From Molanna angustata (taxonomy: Eukaryota; Arthropoda; Insecta; Trichoptera; Molannidae): a stretch of DNA of 64,000 nt. This document shows positions 1 to 11,200 of the stretch, piece by piece. A program made the position numbers and the translations under genes. The number at the start of each line of letters is the position of its first letter. The stretch's first letter is position 1. The DNA lies in the NCBI GenBank assembly GCA_963576475.1, contig OY754972.1, forward strand, positions 33,518,556 to 33,582,555, read 5' to 3'. The notes under the pieces are model-generated. The model saw only the letters and a program-made list of their open reading frames with translations, ran no database searches and was not told the DNA's origin.

Positions 1-126
1 AACGCTTGCAGTATAATGGCGTCCGTCGGAGCTGACGGTGACGTCACGGTTTCGTAAACCGCATATCACTACTATATGTACTATATGTATTCTAAGACGA
101 TTTGTGTATTTAAAATAAATTCAAAA

Positions 127-264
127 GTGCATAAGTGTTGTGCGGTCCCTAAATGTACAAACACGTCGAAAAAAACACCTACCGAGGTATTTGTTTTCGT
201 CCCACGCGAATATAAACGAGAAACAAGTAGTTAAATTTGGCAATGCGAGACACAGAAAGTGTAT
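127..264 (+). pseudogene. THAP zinc-finger domain fragment (decayed)
   Basis: Translation from 127 gives KCCAVPKCTNTSKKTP followed by VFVFVP, which fits the start of a THAP domain (C-x2-4-C, then a hydrophobic strand ending in a proline). The reading continues after a one-base shift near 222 as RNK-stop-LNLAMRD, where the in-frame TAG sits at the position of the invariant THAP tryptophan. There is no ATG in front; the codon where a start would be expected is GTG. THAP domains bind DNA and occur in P-element transposases and in host regulators. Only the first half of the domain is recognisable. I read this as a dead fragment of a transposon or a retrocopy. Confidence 0.55.
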
Positions 265-454
265 TTTATTAAGTATGCGTTTACAATGAAGTACAGTATT
301 TGTTCCCCCACATTTAGCTCTCAATACTATAATTCATTTACAAAATATTTACCATTCATTAGGCAATAAGCATATAAAGAACTTCATGAATGTCCAAACG
401 TCAAAATAGGCCATCTTAAGTTTCCCGCGAATTAGGCATTAGGCCTGTGTAACA

Positions 455-1638
455 CCACTGCGTTACGACGCTCAATTGCATGGACCCAGTTCACTGCGCC
501 GGGTGTGTTAACTTACTCCTTCGAAATGTATTGGCTCACGGCGCAGTGAGTCATGAGTGCTAGACCGGGAGAATGCGAACAGTGTTAGGGTATTGAGTTA
601 TTGAGTTGCTTGCTTTTTAACCGACATACCTACATACATACTTACTAAATAAACAACGTAATAGACAATAACATAAAACTATTAGCTTACCTTAGCACAG
701 GCCATGCCTAGTGACGGGGCTAGTAACAAAGATACAAACAAAAAGAAATAGCTTAAACTATGTAAGCACCAGTGAAATAATAGAATGATATTTATTTAAA
801 TGAAATAACTTATATTTACTTTGTATGTTTACTACTACTAATAATAATAGTAACTTTTATTTAGACGTAAAAAATACAAAATTAATACATCTAGTATAAA
901 CAAAAATATATATATTTTTTTTATACATTCTAATCCCAAAAAGTGCCGAATTAAAGCGTTTCCCGATTAAGTGCCGACGCAAGTCTGAATTTCCCGAAAT
1001 CGGCACAAGTGCCGCAAATCGGCAAAACTGGACGTGAACCTAGAATATCGTGACGTCATGCGCTCTGATTCGTTCTGATTGGCGTTTCTCATAAAATGGC
1101 AGTCTATAATACTTTGTATTTTTATTTTAATAATATTAATATTATTCACTCTTTTAAAATGAAAATAAATACATTTTTTTAAACCTCAATAACCTATTTT
1201 ATTTTTTAAAATCATAATGTCAATGATTTTTTCTTACTCTCATCACGCCTATTCACTGCGCCGGGTCATTAAGCTAGTTAAAAAATAATAATAAAAGTAT
1301 AATATGCAGGTATTGTATTTTACATAAGCAAAGATTATTATTGAATTCATTATATTTCATGTACCTACATGTTTAAAAATATCACAACTTTCCCAAATCT
1401 ACTTTTAAAAGTAATAGTATGTCGGTTAAAAATCCCGATTCTACTTTTAAAAGTAATAGTTTGTCGGTTAAAAAGCAGGCAACTCAATAACTCAATACCC
1501 TAACACTGTTCGCATTCTCCCTGTCTAGCACTCACGACTCACTGCGCCGTGAGCCAATACATTTCGAAGGAGTGAGTTAACACACCCGTCGCAGTGAACA
1601 GAATCGACACAATTGAGCGGTGCAACGCAGCTTTACAA
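455..1638. mobile_element. Fold-back/MITE-like element with long inverted arms
   Basis: The left arm (about 455-636) reappears as an imperfect reverse complement at about 1443-1638. Anchors in both arms are the motifs CACTGCGCCG and CCTTCGAAATGTATTGG and a run reading AACTCAATAACTCAATACCC in the right arm. The interior of about 800 bp is AT-rich, has no coding potential, and contains several copies of AGTGCCGA or its complement around 940-1025. No transposase is present, so this is a non-autonomous element if mobile. I could not define a target-site duplication. Confidence 0.6.
1052..1253 (+). repeat. Direct repeat, copy 1 (about 200 bp)
   Basis: Starts GACGTCAT, contains GGYGTTTCTCATAAAATGGC and TTAATAATATTAATATTATTC, and ends TCATCACGCCTATT. 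The same block recurs in the same orientation at 1887-2087 with modest divergence. This copy lies inside the fold-back element; the other lies outside it. No coding content. Confidence 0.75.
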
Positions 1639-1886
1639 CTGTCATGTCTACCACAGTACCGCGTAGGTATGCTTTTAGTTTATGAACACATAATGTAGCG
1701 AGAAGAAGGAACATATTTTATCGATTTTCGAGATGTAAGTTGTATTTAAATTATAGATAAATAAAGTACTTATATGCATAGAATAATAATAATACGCTTA
1801 TATGTAAGTTTTTACGTTTCTAAATTCTGACGAGTAAAAGTCTTTGTTCGATGCAAAGTAATTTCATATATTGTATTGAAACTGTG

Positions 1887-2087
1887 ACGTCATAATTATT
1901 GATTCACTCTGATTGGTGTTTCTCATAAAATGGCGGACTTACATATTTTGTATTTTTATTTTAATAATATTAATATTATTCGCTCTTTTAAAATGAAAAT
2001 AAATATATTTTTTCCAATCTATATAACCTATTTTATCTTATAAAATTATAATTTCAATGATTTTTTCATACTGTCATCACGCCTATT
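1887..2087 (+). repeat. Direct repeat, copy 2 (about 200 bp)
   Basis: Second copy of the block at 1052-1253, in the same orientation and about 835 bp downstream. It ends immediately before the truncated 5' end of the LINE that starts near 2088, so that LINE may have landed at its edge. Confidence 0.75.
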
Positions 2088-2156
2088 GTGCATATGAATT
2101 TTATACCACACTTAATAAGCACATTGAAGATGCTACTTATATAAAGAAAACTTATA

Positions 2157-4219
2157 ATGCAAAATAAAAAAAGAATACAACCGTGGATCACACACGGTAT
2201 TGTAGTATCAATTAGAAAGAGGGAAAAACTTTATAAACTTGCTAAAAGACACAAGACACAGCAAATGAACAATTATAAAAAGTATAGAAATATGACAACT
2301 AAATTAATAAGATATGCTAAAGAAAATTATTATAAAACAAAAATTGAGTCAGCTAAAAATAACAGTAAAAAAATTTGGGAAAAATTCAATGAAATTATAA
2401 ATAAACAAAAGAAAAAACATAATATAGAAACATTAGACATAGAGGGAATACCTGTCAACGTCAATAAAGAGCCAATCAAATGTGCTAATGCTTTTAATAT
2501 ATTTTTTAGCAATGTTGGCAAGGAACTTGCATACAATATTAACAGTAATCATACTGAAGAGCAAATTGACCTTGACAATGACTCACCAGAAAATATTTTG
2601 ACATTTGAAATTATATCAACAGAAGATGTCAAAAAAAATTATACATTCACTGAGGGGAGGATCCGCTCCCGGTTTTGATGGAATTACCAGTTTAATATTG
2701 AAAGAAAATGCTGACAATTTAAGTAAACCTATAACACACATGGTAAATGTAAGCCTCTCAAGGGGCATATTCCCTTCGATTTATAAAAAAACGATTGTAA
2801 CTCCAATCTACAAGTCGGATGATGCAAAGAATGTTTCAAATTATAGACCCATATCATTGGTTTCTAACATTGCCAAAATTTACGAAAAGATTATTAAAAA
2901 GCAAATGACACAATATATCTATAAAAAAAATATTTTAAGTCCCAATCAATTTGGATTCAGAGAAAAAATGGGTACACAAGATGCTATTGCTGCACTTACA
3001 ACACATGTATATAAGGCTCTTGACAAGGGACATAAATCTCTGGGAATTTTCCTCGACCTTCGTAAGGCATTTGATAGTGTGTCTCATAATAAACTGATTA
3101 ATAAACTAAATACAATAGGAATTACTGGAAATGCTAAAAAATTGATTCAAAGCTACTTATACCAAAGGAAACAGTTTGTCAGAATTAATGACCTCACAAG
3201 TGACTTCGAGACATCTCAATTCGGAATTCCGCAAGGAACCGTTCTTGGTCCTATTTTGTTTATTATCTACGTTAATGATTTGCTTAAACTCAATGTTAAG
3301 GGAAAAATTATTTCTTTTGCGGATGATACAATAATACTGAATGAAAATATAAATTGGGGAGAGGTAACTAAAGATGCTAATAATGACATTAACATAGCAA
3401 AAAAGTGGTTCAATGATAACTTATTATCTTTAAATACTGACAAAACCTTTTTCATACCCTTCACGCTTGTTGGAGATGCTCCTAATAACCTGTTCCTGAA
3501 AATTCATCATCATGAAAGTCATGAGATTTGCCAGAATAAATGCACTGAATTAAACCGAACATAAAAAGTTTGAACAATCGACGAGCATGTATGAGACGAT
3601 GCATGGATGTAAAGGAAGCCAGAAATGTGTGCAAAAATAGAGAAGTATGGCGCTCGATTCTCTCTGCTTACCCCGTAAAGGACATGGCGTGATGGTATGT
3701 ATGTATGAATTAAACCGCACGAAAAGTATAAAATATCTTGGTATCATGATCGACAACAACATTAAATGGAAAGAACAAAGAAATTTAATAGTCATTAGAA
3801 TAAGAAAATTATATTATGTATTCATTAAATTACGTCGAATAATTCCATTAAAATCATTAAAACAGGTTTATTTTGCATTTGCACAATCAATATTACAATA
3901 TGGGATTATAGTATGGGGTGCAGCTTTCAAAACTAATTTAAAGCCTTTACAAATAGTCCAAAACACCATTATTAAAATCATCCTTAAGAAACCTTTTGAT
4001 TATCCAACAAACCAACTTTATCAGGATTTTTATGTTCTCAACATAAATTCACTTTTTAAAAGAGCCTCTCTTTACCAGATATTTAAAGATCATTTCATAA
4101 GAAATTTATACCCAACCTCCAATTCAAGAAAACATCCAAGAAGAAAGACAAACCTTGATATACCATTACCGGCCAGCTCCATTATACATACCAAGGTATT
4201 AAATGGTTTAATGAGCTGA
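2157..4219 (+). pseudogene. Reverse transcriptase (LINE ORF2, truncated and interrupted)
   Basis: Three open segments belong to one RT. 2157-2640 is a basic linker (PWITHGIV, RKREKLYKLAKRH). 2640-3557 holds the RT core with SAPGFDGI, NYRPISL, LRKAFDSVSH, GIPQGTVLGP and the catalytic SFADDT. 3706-4219 holds the thumb and downstream region (KYLGIMID, QSILQYGIIVWG). Two lesions break it. One is a frameshift in an A8 run near 2630, between STEDVKK and the next frame. The other is a 148-bp insertion with a 12-bp target-site duplication; removing the insert plus one duplicate rejoins the frame across ELNRTK. No endonuclease domain is present. Confidence 0.85.
3558..3705 (+). mobile_element. SINE-like insertion inside the LINE
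   Basis: A 148-bp block bounded by a perfect 12-bp duplication, TGAATTAAACCG at 3546-3557 and again at 3706-3717. It ends in GGCGTGATGGTATGTATG. Its body (GTATGAGACGATGCATGGA, then GAAATGTGT, then TCTCTCTGCYTACCCC) recurs at about 25,655-25,785. The duplication and the repetitive 3' tail indicate LINE-machinery mobilisation. Confidence 0.8.
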
Positions 4220-4471
4220 CGGATAAATATAAATTAAATACAACTGATTTTGAAAACTATAAAAATGCTGTTAAGTCTCTATTTATTTTATAACTTCTTA
4301 ATGGAATTTATTGTTTAATATTTAATGTATTTTAATTGCATGTTTTTTTCTGTTATGTATTATAATTGCATGTTTTTTTCTGTTCTTTATTTTTCTTTTG
4401 ATATTGTGTACATTATTGATTTTTGATGAATTATGATAATGAAGATTAATTTTTAGTTTATATAGGAATCC

Positions 4472-4505
4472 CCCCCAAACCACGAGTATATGCTCTTTTT
4501 GGGGG
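4472..4505 (+). promoter_or_regulatory. 3' UTR hairpin of the truncated LINE
   Basis: CCCCCAAA at 4472-4479 pairs perfectly with TTTGGGGG at 4498-4505, and GAG/CTC inside the loop extends the pairing. It lies about 80 bp before the A-rich tail. Some CR1/L2-type LINEs carry 3' terminal stems recognised by their RT; that role is inferred here. Confidence 0.5.
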
Positions 4506-4605
4506 TAATATGAATAAAATATTTTTTGTGTATGCTATCATAAGTATTGTAAATTGTTATATTTTATTTCTATATATATAAATAAAAAAAAAAAAAAAAT
4601 TTAAG

Positions 4606-5140
4606 ACCGCGCATTCCACCACTCCGGGTTCAGTCTAACCAAGGCCAGCGGGAGGCGGTCGCTCTGCCCGACTCACATTCCAGTTGTAAATTATTCCGTG
4701 TTGTATCGATCTTTTAAATTAATTAAATATTTAACAAATACATAATTGAAATACCAACTTTACATTGTAATTAGAGTCACAGTATCGAATAAATACGTAA
4801 GTCCATTCAAACTATTTTAATACCTGTCCATAATATTATTTAATTCATATTCTTCTGATAATATATAAATGTTTTATGGTGTGGCGTGGGTACCTCGCTC
4901 TGTTGTGTAGTGCTCTTTAATTAGCTTGCAACTAATTACCGAGCTACGCACAGCAGGATCGGATACACACGCGACATCATTTCGCGTTGGATTTGGGGAA
5001 CAGGCGACAGGTTCAACCTAGTGCCTATTCAGACCGGAGCAGCCTCTCTGTAAACCGTACCTGTTTGAGTAACCTCCTACAGGTTTGCAATATCAAATAA
5101 ATTCATATTTAATACCCAATACCAACCCAGCGCGAAACTA
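4606..5140. other. Non-coding spacer with an unidentified GC-richer block
   Basis: No gene is visible. 4870-5100 is richer in G and C than its surroundings (GGGTACCTCGCTCTG, then GGAACAGGCGACAGG) and ends in AATAAATTCATATTT, which could be the tail of an unrecognised retroelement. It has no second copy in this window. Confidence 0.4.
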
Positions 5141-5144
5141 GCAA

Positions 5145-5437
5145 GATGAGCATGTATGAGACAGTGTAGGTATCAATGTTGATGAGGCGATGTATGTGTC
5201 AAGATAGAAGAATGCGGTGAAAATACAACAGGCAACAATAACATCTCACATAGTTCAGCAATGAGGGGTTCACCACCCATTCTGAATGTAGTGCCTTTTT
5301 TGGTGAAACGAGACTGGTGTGTGGGTATACATAGATGTGTTGTTCTCCCTTTTATACTGTACACCCGCACACCTTTCACTGGTTACCCCACATTGTGGGA
5401 TATACCATGATGGTATGAATGAATGAATGAATGAATA
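5145..5437 (+). repeat. SINE-like dispersed repeat, copy 1, with GAAT-repeat tail
   Basis: From about 5218 this block matches 28,233-28,443 closely (both read ACAACAGGCAACAATAACAT, GACTGGTGTGTGGGTATAC and TTACCCCACATTGTGGGA). It ends CATGATGGTATGAATGAATG followed by more GAAT repeats, like the other SINE-like tails here. 5145-5218 contains GAGCATGTATGAGAC, shared with the insert at 3558. No polymerase III boxes were recognised. Confidence 0.65.
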
Positions 5438-5679
5438 TTATTTTCTTTTTATGAATATTGTAAGCTGGATATCTGTCCATGTGCCTGTTTTAATAAAATA
5501 AATACATTTTTCTAACAAATATGAAATTTATTTCACATTGATATGGCACACCATAGATTATTTTTTTTTGAATTTTGACAATCCTTGAATGCATTTTTGT
5601 GTACTTTTGTTGTATCAAAATTTCAAATAGTATAAAAATACCTCGATTTTCCAGATCATGAGAGCATTTGAAATCATAG

Positions 5680-5850
5680 AGAAGAAATTAACGGATATCT
5701 ATGGAAAACTAATTAGCTCTAGGTCTATGCACATTACACTATGATGTTAATATGAAGTTGATCGGACTTATAGTTTGGGCTGTAGAGAGGACACAAAAAG
5801 GATAATCCGTTCGCCGTACGTCATACATACAAACACATCACGACAAATCA
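5680..5850 (+). repeat. 165-bp imperfect repeat, unit 1
   Basis: Carries the shared blocks TCTATGGAAAACTAAT, GGACTTATAGTTTGGGCTG and AGAGGACACAAAAA, then CATACATACAAACACAT. Related units lie at 6440-6572 and 6594-6765, and a more decayed one around 6060-6190. All are in the same orientation. No ORF. Confidence 0.7.
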
Positions 5851-6439
5851 AATTACTGAACTTTTCCATACATAAGAAATTTATCTCATATTATATATTT
5901 TTTTATTCATTCAAAAGTTTATTACAAGGACCATAATTTTTCTAACGATAGTACATTGTTCTAATAAGATGTAGTATGGTGTAGTATAAACTATTGATGT
6001 AGTATGGTGAAGAATGCTTATGTTGTATGAAATATTATAAAAAAGCAGATAAACTTTGTTTTAAAGAGCGTGAGAGCATTTTGAAAATTTTTACACGTGA
6101 TATCATGTGAGATTCTTTTTTGTTATTTATGGAAAGCTAATCAGTTCTCAGTTCAAGCTCTTAATACTCTAATATCAATATGAAATCAAAGAACTGAACA
6201 TTGCCAAACATAAAAAAATTCTCTTGTTACCATCTTGTTACATATATTTTTCATACAAAATCCATTAATATGAATATAATTTTTCAAACCGTTGAATATT
6301 TTTCTTTTAACATTGACTAACTTTAAATACAATTTTATGAAGATTCTTGGTGTTGTATAAACAGTTGAAACCAAATTAAAATATTTCTAATTTCCAGGTC
6401 GTGAGAGCATTTTTTCAGTTTTAATAAATATAATCATAA

Positions 6440-6572
6440 AGAAACATTGAGAAAAAATGAACCATTGTCTATGGAAAACTAATCAGCTCTAAGTTTATGG
6501 ACTTTACACATATCATATCAATATGAAGTCAATCGGACTTATAGTTTGGGCTGCAGAGAGGACACAAAAAAA
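6440..6572 (+). repeat. 165-bp imperfect repeat, unit 2
   Basis: Shares GTCTATGGAAAACTAATCAG and ATGAAGTCAATCGGACTTAT with the neighbouring unit at 6594. It is shorter than the other units because the CATACATACAAACAC end is lacking. Confidence 0.7.
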
Positions 6573-6593
6573 ACAACGTAAATGATTAATTCA

Positions 6594-6765
6594 TAGAGAA
6601 GAAATCAAAAGTTGTCTATGGAAAACTAATCAGCTCTAGGTCTATGCACTTTACACATATGATGTTAATATGAAGTCAATCGGACTTATAGTTTGGGCTG
6701 TAAAGAGGACACAAAAAAGGTTATCCGTACACCATACATACAAACACATAATGACTAAACTCACA
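6594..6765 (+). repeat. 165-bp imperfect repeat, unit 3
   Basis: Begins ATAGAGAAGAAAT and shares the same core as the unit at 5680-5850, including the CATACATACAAACACAT end. It is the best preserved pair with that copy. Confidence 0.7.
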
Positions 6766-6769
6766 GTGT

Positions 6770-7195
6770 GCACTCTCTACATGATACCTGTTAAGAAATT
6801 GATGTAAAAAAATACATTCAAAAATTGTGAAATCATGACTCTCCACTATTCCATAGTGTGGAGAGTAAAAATTAAAAATGTACCACAAAGTAAATGTGGA
6901 AAACATCAACAATAGAACCTATTTTTAATTATTTTAAATTCAATAAATAAGAATTTGTAATTCACTTTGGAAATAGAAAAATACAAAGTATTAAATTTAT
7001 TAGTTTTGAGTTGATCAAACTATTCCAAGCCAAAAATACTGTATCTCCGATTAAAATAACCAATGATACAAGGTGAGGCTACAACTCAGGCTATCACAAT
7101 AAAGATATAGCAGCAGGACATACATGTGTTCAGGATATGCTGAACAAATATTGCGCAATGAACATAAACATGCCTATTTACGACCAGAACTAACT
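6770..7195. other. AT-rich spacer, nothing recognised
   Basis: No ORF of note, no repeat copy elsewhere in the window and no RNA gene seen. A short inverted pair (CTCTCCACTATTCC / GTGTGGAGAG) lies near 6838-6866. Confidence 0.4.
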
Positions 7196-7200
7196 AATCT

Positions 7201-7398
7201 GACTACTGATCCAAAGGTCCCGGGTTCCATTCCCAGACTGAGACACAGATTTTAATTGTGTTTTCAGTCTGGATCTGTGAGACGATTAATATCGTTAAGT
7301 CTCTAGCATGTGGCAACTTGTTATTGGGTGCGTGTTAAATTAATATTTGACATAGTACCTATTAGTTGTCCGAGAAGCTATATTAAATATATAAATAA
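7201..7398 (+). mobile_element. tRNA-derived SINE, 5'-truncated copy
   Basis: Matches the 3' two thirds of the fuller SINE at 13,461-13,690: a B-box-like GGTTCCATTCC at 7223-7233, then TTTTCAGTCTGGATCTGTGA, then TTGTTATTGGGTGCGTGTTA, and an AT-rich tail. The A-box end is missing or unrecognisable. Confidence 0.75.
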
Positions 7399-7479
7399 AC
7401 AACTATACAAGCGATATATTTTAATATATATAGAGGAAGCTATGTATTTCTATCTCTGCTTATATTATACATATAACGT

Positions 7480-7690
7480 GACGTCCTACGTAGGCGATTC
7501 AAAGCGAATGCGAAGCGGCACGGCGCGGCGCGAAAATAACAAACAGTCGGTAACTATGGTAGTGTCCTACGTTACCGACCGCGAGTTGGTTTCGATGCGG
7601 CGCGGCGCGATGTGAAGCAAACGCGATCAGTTGGTTTGATATTTTCGTGCGCACACGTAGGACAGACCAATAGTCCTACTCCTAGCGTCC
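7480..7690. other. GC-rich island with repeated GTCCTACGT motifs
   Basis: An abrupt CpG-rich stretch (AGCGGCACGGCGCGGCGCGA, later GATGCGGCGCGGCGCGATG) in AT-rich surroundings, just upstream of the LINE at 7.7 kb. GTCCTACGT occurs at 7483 and 7564 and inverted at 7655-7663. It could be an unrecognised small transposon or part of the LINE's insertion site. No ORF is credible. Confidence 0.4.
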
Positions 7691-8056
7691 TCGAGTGGTC
7701 TTAAGATCCCGCGAGTCCCGGGCAATGTGGCCACTGGCAATGCCATCAGCCATAGCAAATAGGAGAGGATGAACGGCGATTCTCTGGCGCCTCAAAACTG
7801 GAATCCCCAGCTAAGGGAAGGAAAACCCCGACAGAAAACCACCCAAGCCAGGTCTTATGCTACAACGTGCCTAGGGCTGAATGGCACCGGGGTTATATGG
7901 TGTCGCAAGCGTTGTGCCCTCCGGAAACTGGTCCGAATCCGGAGTGTAAGTAGGACTTGCCATGACGTGGGGCTCCGTTATGGTGGACCGTCTATTTCCC
8001 CTTACTTTCCTAAGGTCTGGAAGTTGCCTTGTCGACTGAAGGACCGTACGAACCAG

Positions 8057-8281
8057 ATGAATACAAATAAACCAAAAAACCCACCTTCGTCCTCCCGAAA
8101 GGGGGGGCCTAGACTCGCCTACACAGGGGAGTCAATATCAACCGTAGCCGGAGGTAATACAGCTATTCCCGCCCGAAAGGGGGGACCAAGACCCGTCTGC
8201 AAAGGGGGGTCGCCAACCACGATAGAAGCATCCAATGAGGGGGAGGAGGGGAGACTGCTGCATGAAAGTGGTTCAGATTAA
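8057..8281 (+). CDS. ORF1 remnant of the LINE (74 aa)
   Basis: ATG at 8057 follows the conserved 5' UTR. The product is basic and proline/glycine-rich with two similar blocks (RKGGPRLAYTGES and RKGGPRPVCKGGS), and its stop overlaps the start of ORF2 by 47 bp. The related LINE on the minus strand has a 575-aa ORF1 with a DUF4780-like domain at this place, so I infer a large internal loss of ORF1 here. The frame stays open further upstream (to 7769), but that part is 5' UTR by comparison. It probably cannot serve as the RNA-binding ORF1 protein. Confidence 0.5.
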   Translation: MNTNKPKNPPSSSRKGGPRLAYTGESISTVAGGNTAIPARKGGPRPVCKGGSPTTIEASNEGEEGRLLHESGSD

Positions 8282-11200
8282 TCTGCACCACTCGAAGGCG
8301 GCGTCTGCCGCATTACTTCTCCGCCTCTTAGAAAAAGGAGAAGATGTTGTCTTAGCCCAAGAACCATGGGTTGTCAAAAATCTAGTGGCTGGGTTAAAAT
8401 CTAAAGACTACAGAATCTTCTATACAAACAATAAAGGTAAGCCAAGGTCTTGTATTCTTATAAAGAAGGAGCTCAATGCCTTTAAGGTGTCAGAGTTCTG
8501 CAACGAAGATATCACGGTGCTGGCAGTAGAACTTCAGTCCCACACCATTTGGCTGATTTCTGCCTACCTAGCACATGATCACGAAGAACCGCCCCCTCCA
8601 GGTATCCTTCAACAAGCCATACATAGAGCAGAAGATGAGAGGATACCTGTGGTGACAGGTGCAGATGCCAACGCACACCACACAATCTGGGGCAGCACGG
8701 ACACAAACGAGAGGGGTGAGTTAATTTTTGAATATATTTTATCACATAACCTCGAAATTTGTAATATAGGTGATACTCCAACATTTATTACCGCAATAAG
8801 GCGTGATGTTCTAGACATAACAATTGCCAATGAATATGCTGCCGAATATGTAAAAGAATGGAAAGTCTCAGCTGACCACTCCTTCTCTGATCACCAGTAC
8901 ATTGAATTTAACTTAAACTTTCAGAAACCAGATAGAGTCATGTACAGCAATAGAAGGAACACACAATGGGATAAGTACAACACTGCCCTCAGTGAATTTC
9001 TTTCTGAAATACCAACCAAACCCTCAATAACAGAGGAATTGGATAACATGGTAAAGACCCTTACTAATGCTTGTAACCAAGCCACCAGGGAATCGTGCCC
9101 GGTGCGTATAGCTAAAGGGAGAAAAAGACCACCATGGTGGACAGTAGAGATAATTACCCTAAGAAGGGAATGTCGCAAACTATTTAACCTAGCCAAGAAA
9201 AACAATGAATGGGAAACTTATAAAGCTAGTCAAAGAGTTTTTAAGAGTAAAGTAAAAACGGCAAAAAGAACCTCATGGGAAGATTTCTGCACAAAAATTG
9301 AAACAATCCCTGAGGGAAACAGAATTCGCAAAATCCTAGCTACGGATCCAGAGATGCCTGAATATATAAAGAAAAACGACGGCAGCTGGACCTCAAGCAG
9401 CTCTGAAACATTAGAGCTATTAACAGAAACACACTTTCCTGGATGTAAACTCGACATGCCTAGGGAAACCGTCCACCCGATAGGGGGGGCGCAGACCCAC
9501 CTGCAAAGAGAGAGCATGCCTGAGACAACAAACCAAACCAGGAAACAGAAAAACTCCCAGAAAAAATTATTTAATACAGAAATGATTGCTTGGGACATTT
9601 ACGAGTTTGAACCATACAAGTCGCCAGGTCCGGATGGTATCATTCCAGCGGAACTGCAAGCGGCCTCGGAGACTGTCATACCCTGGTTGGGGACAATCTT
9701 CGAAGCATGTATAGAACTCTGTTATACCCCCAAATTATGGAGAGAAGTAAAAGTGGTGTTCATACCCAAAGGTGGAAGAACATCTAATAATACATCCAAG
9801 GATTTCAGACCAATCAGTCTATCCTCGTTTGTCCTTAAAACGCTAGAAAGACTCATAGAAACCAGAATAAGGGGTAAAATAGAACCTTCAAAGTGGTCAG
9901 AGTCTCAACATGCGTACAGCAAAGGGAAATCTGTAGAAACAGCATTACACACCCTGATACACAGAATCGAGAAATCGATGAATTATAAAGAGTACACACT
10001 GGTCTCCTTCCTAGACATAGAAGGAGCCTTTAATAACATTAAATATGAAACAATGACTCAGTCTCTGAGGAAATTGGGGATAGAGACTTCGCTCATAGAA
10101 TTTATCGACAATATGTTGAGAAATAGAGTTATAAACTCAGAACTTGGGGGCTCAAAGATAAAAAGATACCCGGTGAAGGGAACACCCCAAGGAGGCGTTC
10201 TATCACCTCTTTTATGGAATCTAGCCCTAAATAAACTGTTGATGGAGTTAGACGACACCGGGGTCGGAGTAATCGCTTATGCAGATGATCTCGCCATAGC
10301 GGTGTCCGGTAAGATCCTCAACATACTCTCATCTCTCTTACAGAGGGCACTAGACAGGATAACTCAGTGGTGTATTAATAGTGGGTTGGGAGTGAACCCA
10401 AAGAAAACAGAGTTGATCCTCTTTACAAATAAACGGGTAATCCCGGCATTTACATTGCCAACCCTAGAAGGGGTGACATTAGAGATCTCAGCTCAAGCTA
10501 AATACCTAGGTCTGATCCTGGATAGAAAACTGAGCTGGAAGCCTAACACGCAGGAAAGAGTACGGAAAGCTACAAATGCACTGTACACCTGCAGAAAGAT
10601 CGTGGGAAAACGGTGGGGACTACACCCCAAGATAACCCACTGGATGTACAAGGCGGTCATAAGGCCAGTCATGATGTACGGAGTGGTGGTATGGTGGCAC
10701 TGCTTGAAAAAAGGAGTGCACCTAAAAGAGCTGGCAAAAGTTCAAAGACTAGCAGAAGTGACAACCACTGGCTGTCTGAGAACTACACCATCAAAAGCCC
10801 TTGACACCATCCTGCATCTGATGCCGCTTGACCTCCTAGGAAAACAAATGGCAACGAAAGCTGCCATAAGAATGAATTGTGTCAACCCTTGGAGGGAGAC
10901 ACACATTGGACACTCCATGGTTCTTCAGGAGTTCAAAAAGCCATCCGAAGGTATCGACTATGTCATTCCCAAGCCTTTCTTCGAGAACAGGTTCTCAACC
11001 CAAATCCCCTCGCGGGAAATGTGGAAGGAGAATCTGATCCATCACGATGAAGCTCAGGTGTTTTTCACTGATGGGTCAAAACTGGAAGGTAAGGTGGGCG
11101 GAGGAGTCTTTTCGGAGCAATTAAATATTAATATTTCTTTCAGGTTGCCGGACCACTGTAGTGTTTTTCAAGCAGAGATCTTGGCAATCCAGGAAGCAGT

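Larger units (their letters stand above)
2088..4600 (+). mobile_element. 5'-truncated CR1/Jockey-superfamily non-LTR retrotransposon
   Basis: The element begins inside the linker between endonuclease and reverse transcriptase, carries the RT and thumb regions, and ends in an A-rich tail at 4583-4600. The endonuclease and ORF1 are missing, as expected from incomplete target-primed reverse transcription. The 3' UTR holds a duplicated segment (ATTGCATGTTTTTTTCTGTT at about 4336 and 4363) and a hairpin at 4472-4505. A SINE-like insert splits the ORF at 3558-3705. The clade call (Daphne/CR1/Jockey-like) comes from the RT motifs; I could not place it further. Confidence 0.85.

Noticed and set aside
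7769..8056. Protein-coding extension upstream of the ORF1 remnant
   Set aside because: This part resembles the 5' UTR of the related LINE at 24.6-24.8 kb, so the open frame there is incidental.
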